Assembly: GCA_961205875.1 (NCBI GenBank)
Contig: OY540816.1
Location: forward strand, 4,536,701 to 4,600,700
Source of the DNA: Sialis fuliginosa
Lineage: Eukaryota; Arthropoda; Insecta; Megaloptera; Sialidae
DNA length: 64,000 bases
Direction of reading: 5' to 3'
Numbering within the stretch: position 1 is the stretch's first letter; the number at the start of each line of letters is the position of its first letter. The notes below the pieces were generated by a model. It did not search any database, was not told the origin of the DNA, and saw only the letters and a list, made by a program, of their open reading frames with translations. The position numbers were made by a program, and so were the translations under genes. Positions 1-12,805 of the stretch are shown in pieces.

Positions 1-247
1 GTCACCCCTCCCCATTACACACGATTTAATGAAGGACCGCATAAAAAAATATCATGTTTATAAATGTTTTTTCTCAGAAAAATATAAAGAATTTAACAAA
101 ATCATTTTTAGCCACTAGAACGTCGATTGGTCGGTCAGTGTACTTAATAATATGTAGCTGTAATACGCTCGCCTATTTTTATTGTAACGTTTTGTAACGT
201 TTTCATTGCTGCGTTTTTAATTTATAGCGATACAAAGATCATCAGTG

Positions 248-319
248 TCTTTAAGACTCTGATGATGATAGCATTGCTATTGAAACACGTGTAAGTCTAA
301 ACTCTTACAATTTTTATGG
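248..319. repeat. Dispersed repeat fragment, inverted copy at 48378-48455
   Basis: About 75 bp (including GATGATAGCATTGCTATTG and CACGTGTAAGTC) recur in reverse complement at 48378-48455. Family unknown. The rest of 1-490 shows no feature I can support. Confidence 0.6.
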
Positions 320-490
320 TTAGGGGATTTGTATTTGATGATACAAAGATGTTACAAAAAGTAAGTCAACGAATTTTTAGCAGCCTGTCAGATATGCATA
401 TAGAATTATGCCCCCTTCTGCAAAAAATATATATATCTGACGCGTGAAGTGTTGCATTTGATTAAGAGAGCCCAGAATTTCGTATACTGA

Positions 491-1328
491 CAAGGGGAAG
501 CAACAGCACGGTCCATGAGAATTTCAATGAGCTTGTGGTATGTCAAACTAGAGCAAAAATAAAAAGACACGTGTCCAACAATTTGATCTCATAGGCCTTA
601 ATTACAAAGATAATTAACTTTGAAAATTTGTGTATTCAATATAACCGTGTATTATGTTCGCTCGAAATATAAGTGTGTTGGCCCTACGGTCAACGCGCTG
701 GCGTCTCGCCTGGTTTTAAGATTTTGATTTTAATTTTAATTTACAATTATTTTTTATTTTTTTGTACACATTACCTCTACCACTTGCGTAAAAATCGATA
801 AATTAGACATAAATAAAACATATATTATTATTGACAATAGATGTTTGTGGTTTCTTTCAAGTTTGTTTTTTATTAAAACTTTTCAATTTATTAATTAAAA
901 ACTAATGAGTTGTGTCAATAATAAATTAAATTTACTTTAAAACAAATTAATAATTATGTACTGGCGTATATATCAATATTTCCATTGTCAATAATAATAT
1001 ATGTTTTATTTATGTCTAATTTATCGATTTTTACGCAATTGGGAGAGGTAATGTGTACAAAAAAATAAAAAATTGTAAATAAAAATTAAAATCAAAATCT
1101 TAAAACCAGGCGAGACGCCAGCGCGTTGACCGTAGGGCCAACACACTTATATTTCGAGCGAACATAATACACGGTTATATTGAATACACAAATTTTCAAT
1201 GTTAATTATCTTTGTAATTAAGGCCTATGAGATCAAATTGTTGGACACGTGTCTTTTTATTTTTGCTCTAGTTTGACATACCACAAGCTCATTAAAATTC
1301 TCATGGACCGTGCAGTTGCTTCCCCTTG
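491..1328. mobile_element. Palindromic foldback element (838 bp)
   Basis: Arms of about 345 bp (491-838 and 985-1328) are near-perfect inverted repeats, beginning CAAGGGGAAGCAAC at both ends and containing GGCCCTACGGTCAACGCGC. The spacer is about 150 bp. No coding capacity. Flanks do not show an unambiguous target duplication; superfamily not assigned. Confidence 0.8.
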
Positions 1329-2059
1329 TAAGTGTTTTTTTTAAATACTTTTCAGCGGATTATTTCCAAAATAACGAATTTTCAGAAAAAATATTTCAAG
1401 CAAAAGTTTCATGGTTTCGAGAGGGCTAATTATTGACATTAAAATTGACATAAATCACCTTGATGGGTTTTCAGGTTAAACTTTTTTTTTCAAATCTAAA
1501 TCTATATTTTTTGTTGTAGATTCCTAATTTAAGAGATAAAATAAACAACTTTTGCTTGAAATATTTTAGATCAATAAAATTTCTAATATGGAGATTTAAT
1601 TTCTTATTTAAACTATTTTTTCCTATTCTATAAGAATACAATGTCAGTTAACAAGTGTTTTTACTTAATCATTATAATAGTGTATAAGAAGGTAAATATT
1701 ACAAAACACAACAATGTTGACATTTTATAAGAACATCGCTTAACCGTAACGACATTGAAGGAGTCCTCTTAATGGTTGGTTTCTGAATAGAATCCTTAAC
1801 GACTTAGAGTGGAGCGTTTTTTTTCAATTACACTTAAAATGGCTTGGTGTCACTGTAGTAGGGGTTTTTTCATTATCATAATATCTGATCCTTATATTTT
1901 TATATTCATGTTTGTTATGAAAATAAGAATAAGATTACTTCCAATATTACTTTGCAAGAAGAAGAATATTAAAGGTTAGTTTTTTAGTTTGTGCTCACGA
2001 ATTTATATGTAATTAAGTACTCTTCGAAGAACACAGTTTTTTTTTTTAAGTATATGTAA
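1329..2059. other. No feature seen
   Basis: AT-rich sequence with short homopolymers; no open frame, splice-flanked exon or repeat with a second copy in the window was recognised. Confidence 0.4.
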
Positions 2060-3300
2060 TTTGGAATTTTTCATACATATTTCATAAATATTTTGTCTAA
2101 AATTAGGTTTTATTTAATATTTTGAGAACCCATTGTGAAACAGTTATGAAATTTTATAATCGGTTTAATATTAAACACGTGTTAATACTAAACTGATTAT
2201 AAAAAGAAAGATCGACTGAAAATTTTGAAATACATAGAACAATTTTTCTTTAAAAAATGATCACAAAGCTTTTCGTATTTTCGATAATAAAACAACTAAA
2301 ACGATACAACGCATTTTATTCATTATTGAATAAAAATCACAATTGCCATGGAAAACTAAAATATTTTTGTTAGTCGAGGCGTCAAAAGCCAAAACTACAA
2401 CAATCACTCGAGTGCAATATTAAAAAGTCAAGTAAGCTTTGGAAAAAAGAATACTTGATGTTTAAAATTTTTATATTTATTAAAATTCGTTGCTTATTTT
2501 GTTAATGTATAACAGCAATACTGGCTTTTGGGAGGGAGACTGGGCGACTGCTCGGGGTGCCAGTTCAGAAAGGGCGGCGGACGACCACATGGAGAAAAGA
2601 TTGAATTCTAGTAGATTTTTTAGGAAAAAATAAGAACAAAAAAAACTAGATATAACTCAAGTGGGCCAGACTGGCCCCATACATCCCTGGTCTAAATAAT
2701 TATTGTTTGATACTGGAAATCAATAACAGGTATAATACTAAACCGGGTATCAAATTTAAGTACCTACTGTATCACAATGGGTTCTAAAAATATTAAATAA
2801 AAATTAATTTGAGACAAAATCTTTGAGAGTAGCCTTACATGTTTTCCTCAAAAAAATTTCTTGTCTCCGAGCATAATCTCTCCGAATAGACTGATTCATA
2901 CTATCTGAACTTATAGCTAATACATATTAAGATAATGCATAATACATTAAGATAATGCAGTATTGTTTATGATACATGCACTATAAATAGTAATGTATTG
3001 GTGCTTTAATTTCGAGTAGTAGGCATTCTTTTATCTGTAAAAATGTATACCATCTTCTCTATTGTGAATATGTCTGGATGCTGTTTGTGATTTATCACAT
3101 TTATAATTTGACACTAGAAATGTAATTAGATTCGATCAAGAAGAACGTATGATATGCAAACAATTTAAAACAATCGATCTTACGAAACTGTAAAAATTAC
3201 AAGATTTGCAAAAAATAATATTTTTTATAATATACCTACCTTATGTAGGACTCTACGCCTCTACTATTTAAGAAATACGATATAAAATAATGGTATATTA
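2060..3300 (+). repeat. Mosaic repeat family A, copy 1 (partial)
   Basis: Same orientation and order as 8570-9130 plus 12340-12720, and the reverse of 43800-46010. Shared blocks include TCACTCGAGTGCAATATTAA, GCCAGTTCAGAAAGGGCGG and the TTGATCGA-related arms. Both terminal modules of the other copies are missing, so this is a truncated or internally joined relic. Small minus-strand frames near its end are not genes. Confidence 0.7.
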
Positions 3301-3711
3301 ATTTAAGACAACAATCTAATGGGTTATATTTCCTGTAAAACATGTAGACTCGAAAAAAATTATTTAGATTGTACCTACATTGTACATACAAGAAACTAAT
3401 TGTTAGATTTATATACATTAGGTGCCGTCGCTGGTTATTAGGTTAATAACAATTTAATCAAAAAATTAACGTCAATCTTTGAACTCATATTTTGAAACTT
3501 ATTTACGGGACAAGGGATAAACAATTAAATTATTGTTATTATTTTTTATTCATTACTTATACAAAATCGTTAATAATCTTAGATCTTAGTTAAAAATTGG
3601 AAAAGCCCACCCTCTGTATACACCCGCCATTAGGGGTTAAATGTCAAAATTTTTATTTTAATTGAATATTATTTTTTCCGAATGTACCTTAATATCATAA
3701 TTTATGTAGAT
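3301..3711. other. Mostly unassigned; repeat-like shoulder
   Basis: Contains a CCCGCCATTAGGGGTTAAATG block resembling the TTAGGGGTTGAATTTT motif seen at 7340, 14640 and 24840. Nothing coding. Confidence 0.35.
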
Positions 3712-5562
3712 AGTACGTCTGGTACGTAAAAAAACCCTGCACTTTTTGATTGGGGTATGACACTTTCTGTGCCCATAGATAAGGTTAAAAGAATAATTTT
3801 CAGATAGGGAGCCACTTTAAAATCCGTGTAGAACACCATTATATCGGCTATTAAAGATGGCCCCCACCGTTTTTATTAAATTGGCTGTATCTCAGCTCCT
3901 AGTCATCTGATTTCAATTTTCTTTTGTTTGTTTTAAAGTTCTTATTGAGAAGATTATTTTTTGTCATTATACATTTTTCTCTAAATCTTAAGGGTTCCCC
4001 ACAATTTTTGAAAATCTGAAAATTTTACTTTTCTTACGAACTTAATTTATTTATAACTTTTTTATTGTGCCCAATATCATTTTTTTACTTCATATAAAAA
4101 AGAAAGAAATTTTATTCTGCTTTCCATTGATAACAAGATAATACTGTTTTAATTAACAACTTCTTTGGAAAAAGCGTGTTAAACAAGAAAAATAGACTAT
4201 TTTTGGATCATTCCATGTCAAGTTTACCTTTTATCATATGAAATTTTATGTTGGGATCAATTTTCTCATATGGCATAGTTAAAAAATTGAAAAATCTGTC
4301 ATGGATGTCACTGAACTTTCTTATACAATAAAAAAATGTACGTGTATCTACTAATATAAAACAAATAATTTTGGCTTACTGATGACAGATATAAAAAAAT
4401 TTATAGAACATAAACTATAGATAATAACGTTCTCTACATTTTTTGTTATGAACATTTCATTCTGTCATGAACTTGTTCAAATAAAATGGAAAAAAATTAA
4501 AAATATAATTAAAAAGATTTTTTTTTTAATTGGTAAGAGATACAAAAAAATTAATGGAACATAAACTATAGAAAATAACGTACTCTACAACTTTTATTTC
4601 AATGATTTATTTCTGCATTAAACTATTTCAAATATACATATGTAATTGAAAAAACGATTATAACCTCAAAAACTTTTTTTGGGAGAAATAACATAACATA
4701 AATTATAAATAATAATATTCTAAACAAATTTTTCTTTAAACATTTTTTTTTAACACGTACCGTTTCAGAAATAATTCGAATAATTATAAAAATTACAGTA
4801 AACATCCGTTTCCGGTTTTAAAAAAATCAGATTTTCTTTCTTAAAACAAATTAATCCTAAATATAGAATTTTACCCCTCTATGTACTGTCATTTTTGAGT
4901 TACAACGTTTACAGACAAACAGATCCACACACAGACAGACAGACAGACATGGTGATAAAAATAGTCAGAATTGATTCAGGGAAGGTATAAATGTACATTT
5001 CCATCAAAATCTCGAATCCGAGAAACCAATACAGGTAAACTTAACATGGAATGATCCAAAAATAATTTATTTTTCTTAGTTTAACACGCTATTTCCAAAG
5101 AAGTTGTTAATTAAAACAGTATTATCTTGTTATCAATGAAACGCAGACAAAAATGTCTTTCTTTTTAATATGAGGTAAAAAAATGATATTGGCCACAATA
5201 AAAAAGTTATATAACAATTAAGTTTGTAAGAAAAGTGAAATCTTCAGATTTCGGAAAATTGTGGGGAACTCTTAAGATTTAGAGAAAAATGAATAATGAT
5301 AAAAACTATTTTTTTTAATAAGAACTTTAAAATAAACAAAAGAAAATTGAAATCAGATGATTAGGAGCTGAGATACAGCCAATTTAATAAATACCGTGAG
5401 GGCCATCTTTAATAGCCGATATAATGGTGTTCTACACGGATTTTAAAGTGGCTCCCTATCTGAAAATGTTTCATTTGACCATATATATGACCACCGAAAG
5501 TGGCATACCCCAATCAAAAAGTGCAGCGTTTTGGCTTTATTTGCCACGAACCAGACGTACTA
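3712..5562. mobile_element. Large palindrome (1.85 kb), arms about 500-530 bp
   Basis: Left arm 3712-4229 and right arm 5033-5562 are diverged inverted repeats (AGTACGTCTGG ... CCAGACGTACT; inner ends GATCATTCCATGTCA...). The 800-bp spacer holds AT-rich sequence and a copy of the Q repeat (about 4860-5030, with CAGACAGACAGACAGACAT). The plus-strand 77-codon frame near 5424 lies in the right arm and is not a gene. No transposase. Confidence 0.7.
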
Positions 5563-5750
5563 AGAGAAATGTATTAAAATTAAAAAAAAATTACACCTAT
5601 TCCGCCCATCATCACCCCTTAGGAGTTGAATTTTTGAAAATGCTATTTGTCTTGTAGAGTATTTGTACCAAGTTTCATTCGAGTGAATATAAACAAAAAA
5701 ATATTTTTCTCATACGAACTTTTACCTGACGATGAAGAATTAGTCACTCA

Positions 5751-6535
5751 TGCCCGTTTGCACCGTATTAATCTTAAGTCAGGCTTAGCTAAGTCTGGAT
5801 TAAGTCTGAGCAAAGCTTAAGTTTTGTATCGTTTGCACCGTCTCCCAAGCCATCATGCTTAACTATAAAACCGTTAAACATGACAACACTGTAAAAATCT
5901 AGTAACTTTTTATATCTTACGTTTGTGTACTTACATCAAGAGGCTGATTTTTCAAAAACGCATCTGTCAAACACATATTTTAGTCGAAATTCAAAACATA
6001 GGAACATAATTTCAAAAGAGAAATGTATTTACTAGACATAAGATATAAAAAAGGAAACATTAAAAAAATAAAATAATAATTTAAAGTATTTTTATTTATT
6101 TATACATATAATAGTCATCAAACGAAACCATCAATAAAAATTATATTCATCCATATCATTAAAATAATTTGAACGGGTATAATTCAGTCTTGGAAAGCCA
6201 AACTCAATAATGTCTATAATATCTAAATCCGCCTCAAAAATATCGTGCATTCAAATATCCATGATTGAATTCAACACAAAACAAATAATACTTAACACAA
6301 AGAAACAGAACTATGTGACAGACGTTTATAGGTTATGCAGTAATGTCCAGGTTATGTACAAAGTAGTATGTATGTCGTTTGTCGATGTAATGACCATGCG
6401 CGAACACTCGATTCCTATTGGTTCCTTAGGACTTAGATTTAAGATCGAAATTGTGGAGAACGGTGCAACAAAAATCGTTGTCTTAAGATTGACTTAAGTT
6501 TAAGCCAGACTTAACTAGTACGGTGCAAACGGGCA
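5751..6535. mobile_element. PIF/Harbinger-like non-autonomous element (785 bp)
   Basis: Ends are inverted repeats TGCCCGTTTGCACCG and CGGTGCAAACGGGCA, flanked by TCA on both sides (5748-5750, 6536-6538), fitting a 3-bp PIF/Harbinger-type duplication. Subterminal TTAAG/CTTAA motifs repeat on both sides. It carries the transposase fragment at 6131-6250 on the minus strand. The 95-codon plus-strand frame over the same region is its shadow. Confidence 0.65.
6131..6250 (-). pseudogene. PIF/Harbinger transposase N-terminal fragment
   Basis: Minus-strand ATG at 6250 gives 39 codons containing DIIEFGFPRLNYTRSNYF and NDMDEYNFY, then an in-frame TGA at 6133-6131, followed by WFRL in the same frame. 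N-terminal regions of Harbinger nucleases in insects typically show EFGFPR...R..Y...D...F..RFRL, so the stop interrupts a recognisable block. It lies inside the short element 5751-6535 and is surely inactive. Assignment rests on motif memory, not a search. Confidence 0.55.
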
Positions 6536-6569
6536 TCAGTCAGTCAGGAAATGTATATACATATGTATA

Positions 6570-6842
6570 ATAATTAGAGATTTATTAGTTTTTCAACTAT
6601 TGCGTAAAAATGGATTTATTGTAATTTTTATTACATATCTCCACCGTTTGATTGAATACAATTTGATACTATCTGTAACTATCTTTCCAACTATTTTTAA
6701 ACTATTTGCGACACTTTTTACTGCTTCGTTTGCACTAATTATTATTAAATCGTAAAAAAACTATTTATCAACTATTTTCCGAACAAAAATTCAACTATTT
6801 AACTATTTCATTGAAAATAACTATTATTTTTCCAATCTCTAA
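6570..6842. mobile_element. Short element with TTAGAGATT termini
   Basis: Begins TTAGAGATT and ends AATCTCTAA, flanked by TAATAA-like sequence on both sides. Interior is rich in CAACTATT repeats. Probably a hAT-like MITE; no coding. Confidence 0.4.
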
Positions 6843-8040
6843 TAATAATGTACCTATAGAATTATAGATAAATGACATAATTAGGAGATTGGTATGAAAA
6901 TTATTAATACTACAGTCCACTTACATATATTAAAATCTTGTGAAAAACACAAAACAAGTAGACGGGAAAATTAAATTAGAATTTATGCTTGATAGAATAA
7001 ACACATTTTTTTTTATTATGTAGTATTTTTATTACGTAAGGCTTTCGGGGTGGGGGTTGAAAACGTTACTGACATAAGTTTTTTTTCTAATTAATTAAAT
7101 TAAAATACAATAATTGAAACCAGTTTTGGTTAATGTAATTGCTTCAATTAAAAATGTTTTTTGTTGAGACCTCACTCAATGATTTAAGTGAATTTTTTTT
7201 TATTAAAAAAAATCTCATCATTTCTGTTTTAGGGTCAAATTTCATTTTAATACATATGTAAATGACAGAACGAGAGGGATGTGATATACAGACAGACGGA
7301 CATACTGTCTGACCGATCTTAATTGATTTTTCCACCCCCTTGCAACCACTTAGGGGTTGATTTTTGGGAAATGTTGAAATACGTGTTTCATTATTTGTAT
7401 TTTAGAGTATCTATGTTAAGTTTCAAGTAAATCCGATCAAAAAAATATTTTCCCATACAACCTTTTTATATCTCCTTTTACCCCCGTAGAGGCTGAATTT
7501 CGAAATATTCATAAAATAAAGACTTCCCTTAAATTTCAAATTTTTAGGTCAAAAGAAAAAAAGATTTTTCGGACATTTCGACATATGAGAGTAAAAGCAG
7601 TAAAAAATGGTAAACTTTGAATGGCTATATCACAGCCAATTTTTATCGAAAAAACCTTTTCGACCAGCCATTTTGACAGGCGTGGCCTCTACTAGTATAC
7701 TATACCTATACTATACCTATCTTTATTCAGAAATAAGTTATGAGCAATTTAGTAAAAATTTGAAAAATTTGTGATTATTTGATATTTATTTTTTCGAGTT
7801 ATACTAAAAACATTGAAAAGTGACTTTTTTAACCCCCCCCCCCCTCTCCTCAAAAACACAAAGGTGAATTCAGTAGCACTTTGTGATTTTATCATCTGTA
7901 GGTGTCAAACAAACATATATAACAATAAAAACCATTTAACGCAATTGTTCTTTTCTACCTCTTATTTTCCGGTATAATCAATAGCCTATAAAAAGCCTTA
8001 CGTAGATAAGGATAGAGAGGGAGGGGGGGGGGGTCATATT
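6843..8040. other. Repeat debris with retroelement-like tail
   Basis: AT-rich DNA with a block at 7330-7480 (CTTAGGGGTTGATTTTTGG and GTTTCAAGTAAATCCGATC) related to the tails at 14640 and 5650, and C13 and G10 runs at about 7831 and 8025. The 63-codon minus frame at 7144-7335 is not supported as a gene. Confidence 0.35.
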
Positions 8041-8048
8041 ATACTTAC

Positions 8049-8204
8049 GTCATGTTTAACTCGCCGGTAACTAACCGCTTGTGCCATGAATTGACTATCG
8101 TGACGTTCGGATGTGACACTTCGAAAATGTGACATTCTTCGAGTAAATTCGAGAAGCTGAACGACGGGGATAAAACTGTCTTCGCAAATACATAACGCTT
8201 TCAT
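8049..8204 (-). CDS. Candidate 5' coding exon of an unrecognised transcript
   Basis: A GC-richer patch in AT-rich DNA. On the minus strand an ATG at 8204-8202 with A at -3 opens a 52-codon frame (MKALCICEDSFIPVVQLLEF...) that runs to a perfect donor, GAC|GTAAGTAT, at 8048. The frame is also open upstream of the ATG to a TAA near 8255. No good acceptor lies upstream on this strand, so it would be a first exon. I do not recognise the protein; it may equally be a 5' UTR exon or chance. No partner exon was found. Confidence 0.25.
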
Positions 8205-9200
8205 TCTGTCAGTGGCTTCCACTACCGTATGCTTGTCTCTGTCAGATTCACTCGATATGCTTTATATTTTTGGTAGTGTGTATGCCTTGCACGTTTACAT
8301 GAATTATTATTATTCGTGTTACGTTTACATAAAATAGCAATATATTTTGTTAGATATTATATTTATGTTTTATGTGTATGCTAATAGATTTTGAAATGAT
8401 TATTAATTTGTTTAGTTATTATTATCAATATTAGTTTGGGAACTATTTAATATAAACATTAGGGGTGCACCGGAATTCACGATTTTATTCCGGTTCCGAC
8501 CGGAACTAGTTGATCGAGAAAAATATTTCAAGAAAAAAAGTTCATAAACATGTGTCCGGTAATTCTTCGCTCGAGAACTACACACTCTCAAATATTTTGT
8601 CTAAAATAATTTTTTATAGAAAGATACAACGCATTTTATTCATTATTGAATAAAAGTCACAATTGCCATGGAAAACTAAAATATTTTTGTTAGTCGAGGC
8701 GTCATAAGCCAAAACTCACTCGAGTGCAATATTAAAAAGTCAAGTAAGCTTTGGAAAAAAGAATACTTGATGTTTAAAATTTTTATATTTAATAAAATTC
8801 GTTATTTATTTTGTTAATGTATAACAGCAATGCTGGCTTTAGGGAGGGATGCTGGGTGACTGCTCTGGGTTCCAGTTCAGAAAGGGCGGTGGACGGCCAC
8901 TTGGAGAAAAACTGATTTTTTTAGGAAAAAAATTAAGAACAAAAAAATCTAGATATAACTCAATGGGCCCACTAGTCGGACTGTCCCCATATATCCTTGG
9001 TCTAAATAATCATTGGATTATACTGGAAATCGATAACACGTATAATATTAAACCGGATGTCAAATTTAAGTACTGTATCACAATGGGTTCTCAAAATATT
9101 AAATAAAAACTAATTTGAGACAAAATCTTTGAGTCTGTAGCTCCTGCACGAAGAGTTTTCGGACGCATGTTTTTATAAATTTTTTTCTTAATAAACATTC

Positions 9201-12200
9201 AAAGGACCCCGCAGTTTTTGATAGGGAAATGGCTTTCAGTCAATCTCTTTGAAACCAACTGGAAAATATTCTCTAAATCATCCCGATTAAAAGTCTCAAT
9301 GGTCGCAACCGCCTATGTTCCTCAGGTCTCGCGCAAAAAGCTGTTTTGTACCTAATACTGCAATAAAAAAAATCGATATAGTACAGGACATTTTGAACAA
9401 AAAAATTAAGTTTTAGTTATCGTTTTGTTTATTTAATTTCTAGATTTTTATATTGTTAAAGTTTGCATGTTCTAGCAAATTGTTTTATGGATTATAATAA
9501 AGTTTTTATAAAACATGTTAAGGTATGTGTAGTGCCGTCAGCGCCAACTACTAGCGATATTATTAAAAATACACTCACGGAAAAAATTAAAGGACCACTT
9601 TTATTTTTCGAAAAAATTGCTCATTTTCAAAGTAATGCCGATAGGTCAAATATGATCCTTTTTTTACTTATAGGATATGAAAATTGAAGGAAATTTTATC
9701 GTCTTTTCGAATTTAGAGGTATTTTTGTGTTATTAAACTTATTTTTGTGACCAAATTGCGGTTTAATAAAAAATAAAAAACGATTTTTTTTTGCAATTTT
9801 GAAAGATGCCCACAGGAATGATAATTTTTTTTTCTAAAATTTAAAAATAACCATTTTGTAGGAAATTTTTTCAGCTTTAAAACGCTTTTTCAAATTTGTT
9901 TTATAATTTTTTGGTGTTGCGATATTTGAGTTTGAATGAAAAAAGTATCAAAAAGTTTTAAACGATCATAAAGGGCCTAATGTTGGTCGCACAGAAAAGA
10001 AAAAAAATAATATTAAAGTTTAAATAATCACCTATTGTCTAGTAGTATTTAAAAAATGTTTAATTTTAACTTAACCCTTCAAATACGAAAAACAAAACAG
10101 TGTTCGAATTGAAATAATCCTGTAAAAATTACCTTTTTTTAATTATAGATCTAATGTTTAAAATGTATCCAGAAATTAAGTTCTACCAAAGAGTATGAAA
10201 ATTAAACTTATTACCTTCTATGTGAACAAAGGTTCCAGTAAAAATCTTTTAATTTGGCTGAGAAATTGCATTTTGAATTTTTTGTATACGTTTAGGACTT
10301 GACCGTACTTTTTATAACAAGTTTTTCTTTGGGATTTTTTTTTCGAAAAACAATCGATTTTTGAGAAAAATTGTAAGAGGGAAAAAGTTTTTCTTTCTTG
10401 TTAAAAAATATTCATAATTTTTTTCAGATGTTTTATATCAATATTGTGGGATTAAGTTTATTTTTAATAGGGTACTTTTTCATTCAAACTTGAATATCTC
10501 GGCATCAAAAAATGTGACAATCATTTTTTTAAAAAGCATTTTGAAATTGAGAAAATTTACTAAATGATGAATATCATGGAACTTGAAAAAAAAAATCATA
10601 CATCCCCGTGTGAAACTTCCATAATTGCAAAAAAATTCAATTTTTCAATTTTTAGTCAACTGCGTGTAATCATGAAAAAACGTTCAACAACATATGAAAG
10701 ACTCTTGATTTCGACAGTTAATTTAATTTTCATTGAATTTTCACCGCTTATTTGTTCAAAGTAACTGAATTTTTTTTGTCCGCTCGTAGTTGACTAAAAA
10801 AAGAATTAATTATTAATTTGCAGTTATAGAAACTTCACACGGGGATGTATGATTTTTTTTTTTAATTCTATGATATTCATCATTTAGTAAATTTTCTCAG
10901 CTTTAAAATGCTTTTTAAAAAACGATTGTCTCATTTTTTGATGCCGAGATATTCAAGTTTGAATCAAAAAGTACCCTATTAAAAATAAACTTGATCCCAC
11001 AATATTGATATAAAACATCTGAAAAAAATTATGAATACTCTTTAATAAGAAAAAAAACTTTTTCCCTCTTACAATTTTTCTCAAAAATCGATTGTTTTTC
11101 GAAAAAAAAATCCCAAAGAAAAACTTGTTATAAAAAGTACGGCCAAGTCCTAAACGTATACAAAAAATTCAAAATGCAATTTCTCAGCCAAATTAAAAGA
11201 TTTTTACTGGAACCTTTGTTCACATAGAAGGTAATAAGTTTAATTTTCATACTCTTTGGTAGAACTTAATTTCTGGATACATTTTAAACATTAGATCTAT
11301 GATTAAAAAAAGGTAATTTTTACAGGATTATTTCAATTCGAACACTGTTTTGTTTTTCGTATTTGAAGGGTTAAGTTAAAATTAAACATTTTGTAAATAC
11401 TACTAGACAATAGGTGATTATTTAAGCTTTAATATTCTTTTTTTTTCATTTCTATGTGATCAACATTAGGCCCTTTATGATCGTTTAAAACTTTTTGGTA
11501 CTTTTTTCATTCAAACTCGAATATCGCAACACCAAAAAATTATAAAACAAATTTGAAAAAGCGTTTTAAAGCTGAAAAAATTTCCTACAAAATGGTTATT
11601 TTTAAATTTTAGAAAAAAAATTTAACATCCCCGTGGGCATCTTTCAAAATTGCAAAAAAAATCAACTTTTTTATTTTTTATTAAACCGCGATTTGGTCAC
11701 AAATATAAGTTTAATAACACAAAAATACCTCTAAATTCAAAAAGACGCTAAAATTTCCTTCAATTTTCATATCCCATAAGTAAAAAAAGGATCATATTTG
11801 ACCTATCGGCATTACTTCGAAAATGAGCAATTTTTTCGAAAAATAAAAGTGGTCCTTTAATTTTTTCCGTGAGTGTATTTAATTGTAAAATAAAAACAAT
11901 AGAAAATTAGTTGTCATAAAAATATAACTTTGATTTGTAACACACTTATGGGACACCTTATATAAATGTAACTATTTTAAAAATATGCTGCTTGCCTAGC
12001 CTGACAACTTTTATATTTAAAGTTTTCTTCCATTTGTTTTAATAAATTAAATATTGAACTTGGGAAATCCTGTACTATATCGATTTTTTTATTGCAGTAT
12101 TAGGTACAAAACAGCATTTCGCGCGAGACCTGAGGAACTTAGGCGGTTGCGACCATTGATACTTTTAATCGGGATGATTTTTCAGTTGGTTTCAAAGAGA

Positions 12201-12243
12201 TTGACTGAAAGCCATTTCCCTATCAAAAACTGCGGGGTCCTTT
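9201..12243. mobile_element. Outer palindromic element (about 3.0 kb) inside family A copy 2
   Basis: Terminal inverted repeats of about 185 bp (AAAGGACCCCGCAG ... CTGCGGGGTCCTTT) at 9201-9390 and 12065-12243. The inner 9391-9571 and 11876-12064 are not mutually inverted. It is interrupted by the element 9572-11875. Confidence 0.7.
9572..11875. mobile_element. TA-flanked giant foldback element (2304 bp), arms about 1.1 kb
   Basis: CACTCACGGAAAAAATTAAA at the left and its inverse at the right, with TA on both sides (9570-9571, 11876-11877), as for Tc1/mariner targets. Arms 9572-10664 and 10785-11875 match almost base for base over 1.1 kb, with a loop of about 120 bp. No transposase: the only frame (66 codons at 10564) lies across arm and loop. 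High arm identity suggests recent origin or ongoing arm homogenisation. Confidence 0.85.
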
Positions 12244-12805
12244 GTTCCACCTGATATGATTCTCTCTGTATATCAAAGATTTTTTTAAATTTCCTATTTT
12301 TATGGTGTAAAAATAAGACTTTTTTAATAATACTGTAGCCCTAAATATGTTTTCTTCAACAACTATCTGAACCTAACTAATAGTATTAAGATAATGCAGT
12401 ATTGTTTATGATACATGCACTATAATAGTAATGTATATTGGTGCTTTTAATTCGTGTAGTTGGCATTCTTTTATCTGTAAAAATTTATACAATTTTCTCT
12501 ATTGTGAATATGTCTAGATGTTGCTTTTGATTGATCACATTTATAATTTGACACTAGAAATGTAATTAGATTCGATCAAGAAGAACATATGATATGCAAA
12601 CAATTTAAAACAATCGATTTTACGAAGCTGTAAAAATTACAAGATTTGTAAAAAATAATATTTTTTATAATATACCTACCTAATGCAGGACTCTACTCCT
12701 TTACTATTTAAAAAATAGAATGTTTTAAAAAAAATCGGATTTTTTTTGTGAACTCCGGCGATTTCTGTTCCGGCTGGAATTGAATATTCCAGTTAATAAA
12801 TATGT

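Larger units (their letters stand above)
8461..12805 (+). mobile_element. Mosaic repeat family A, copy 2, with nested giant palindrome
   Basis: Left end TAGGGGTGCACCGGAA is hAT-like; the right end stops within a matching inverted terminus (GGAATTGAATATTCCAG), so it is truncated there. Outer parts 8461-9200 and 12244-12805 align with 43707-46040 read in reverse, which lacks the 3 kb in between. That gives an empty-site comparison showing 9201-12243 is a later insertion. Small frames at 8849 and 12054 are not genes. Confidence 0.7.

Noticed and set aside
6210-6497. 95-codon plus-strand frame
   Set aside because: Antisense to the Harbinger fragment and running into the element's terminal repeat; not a gene.
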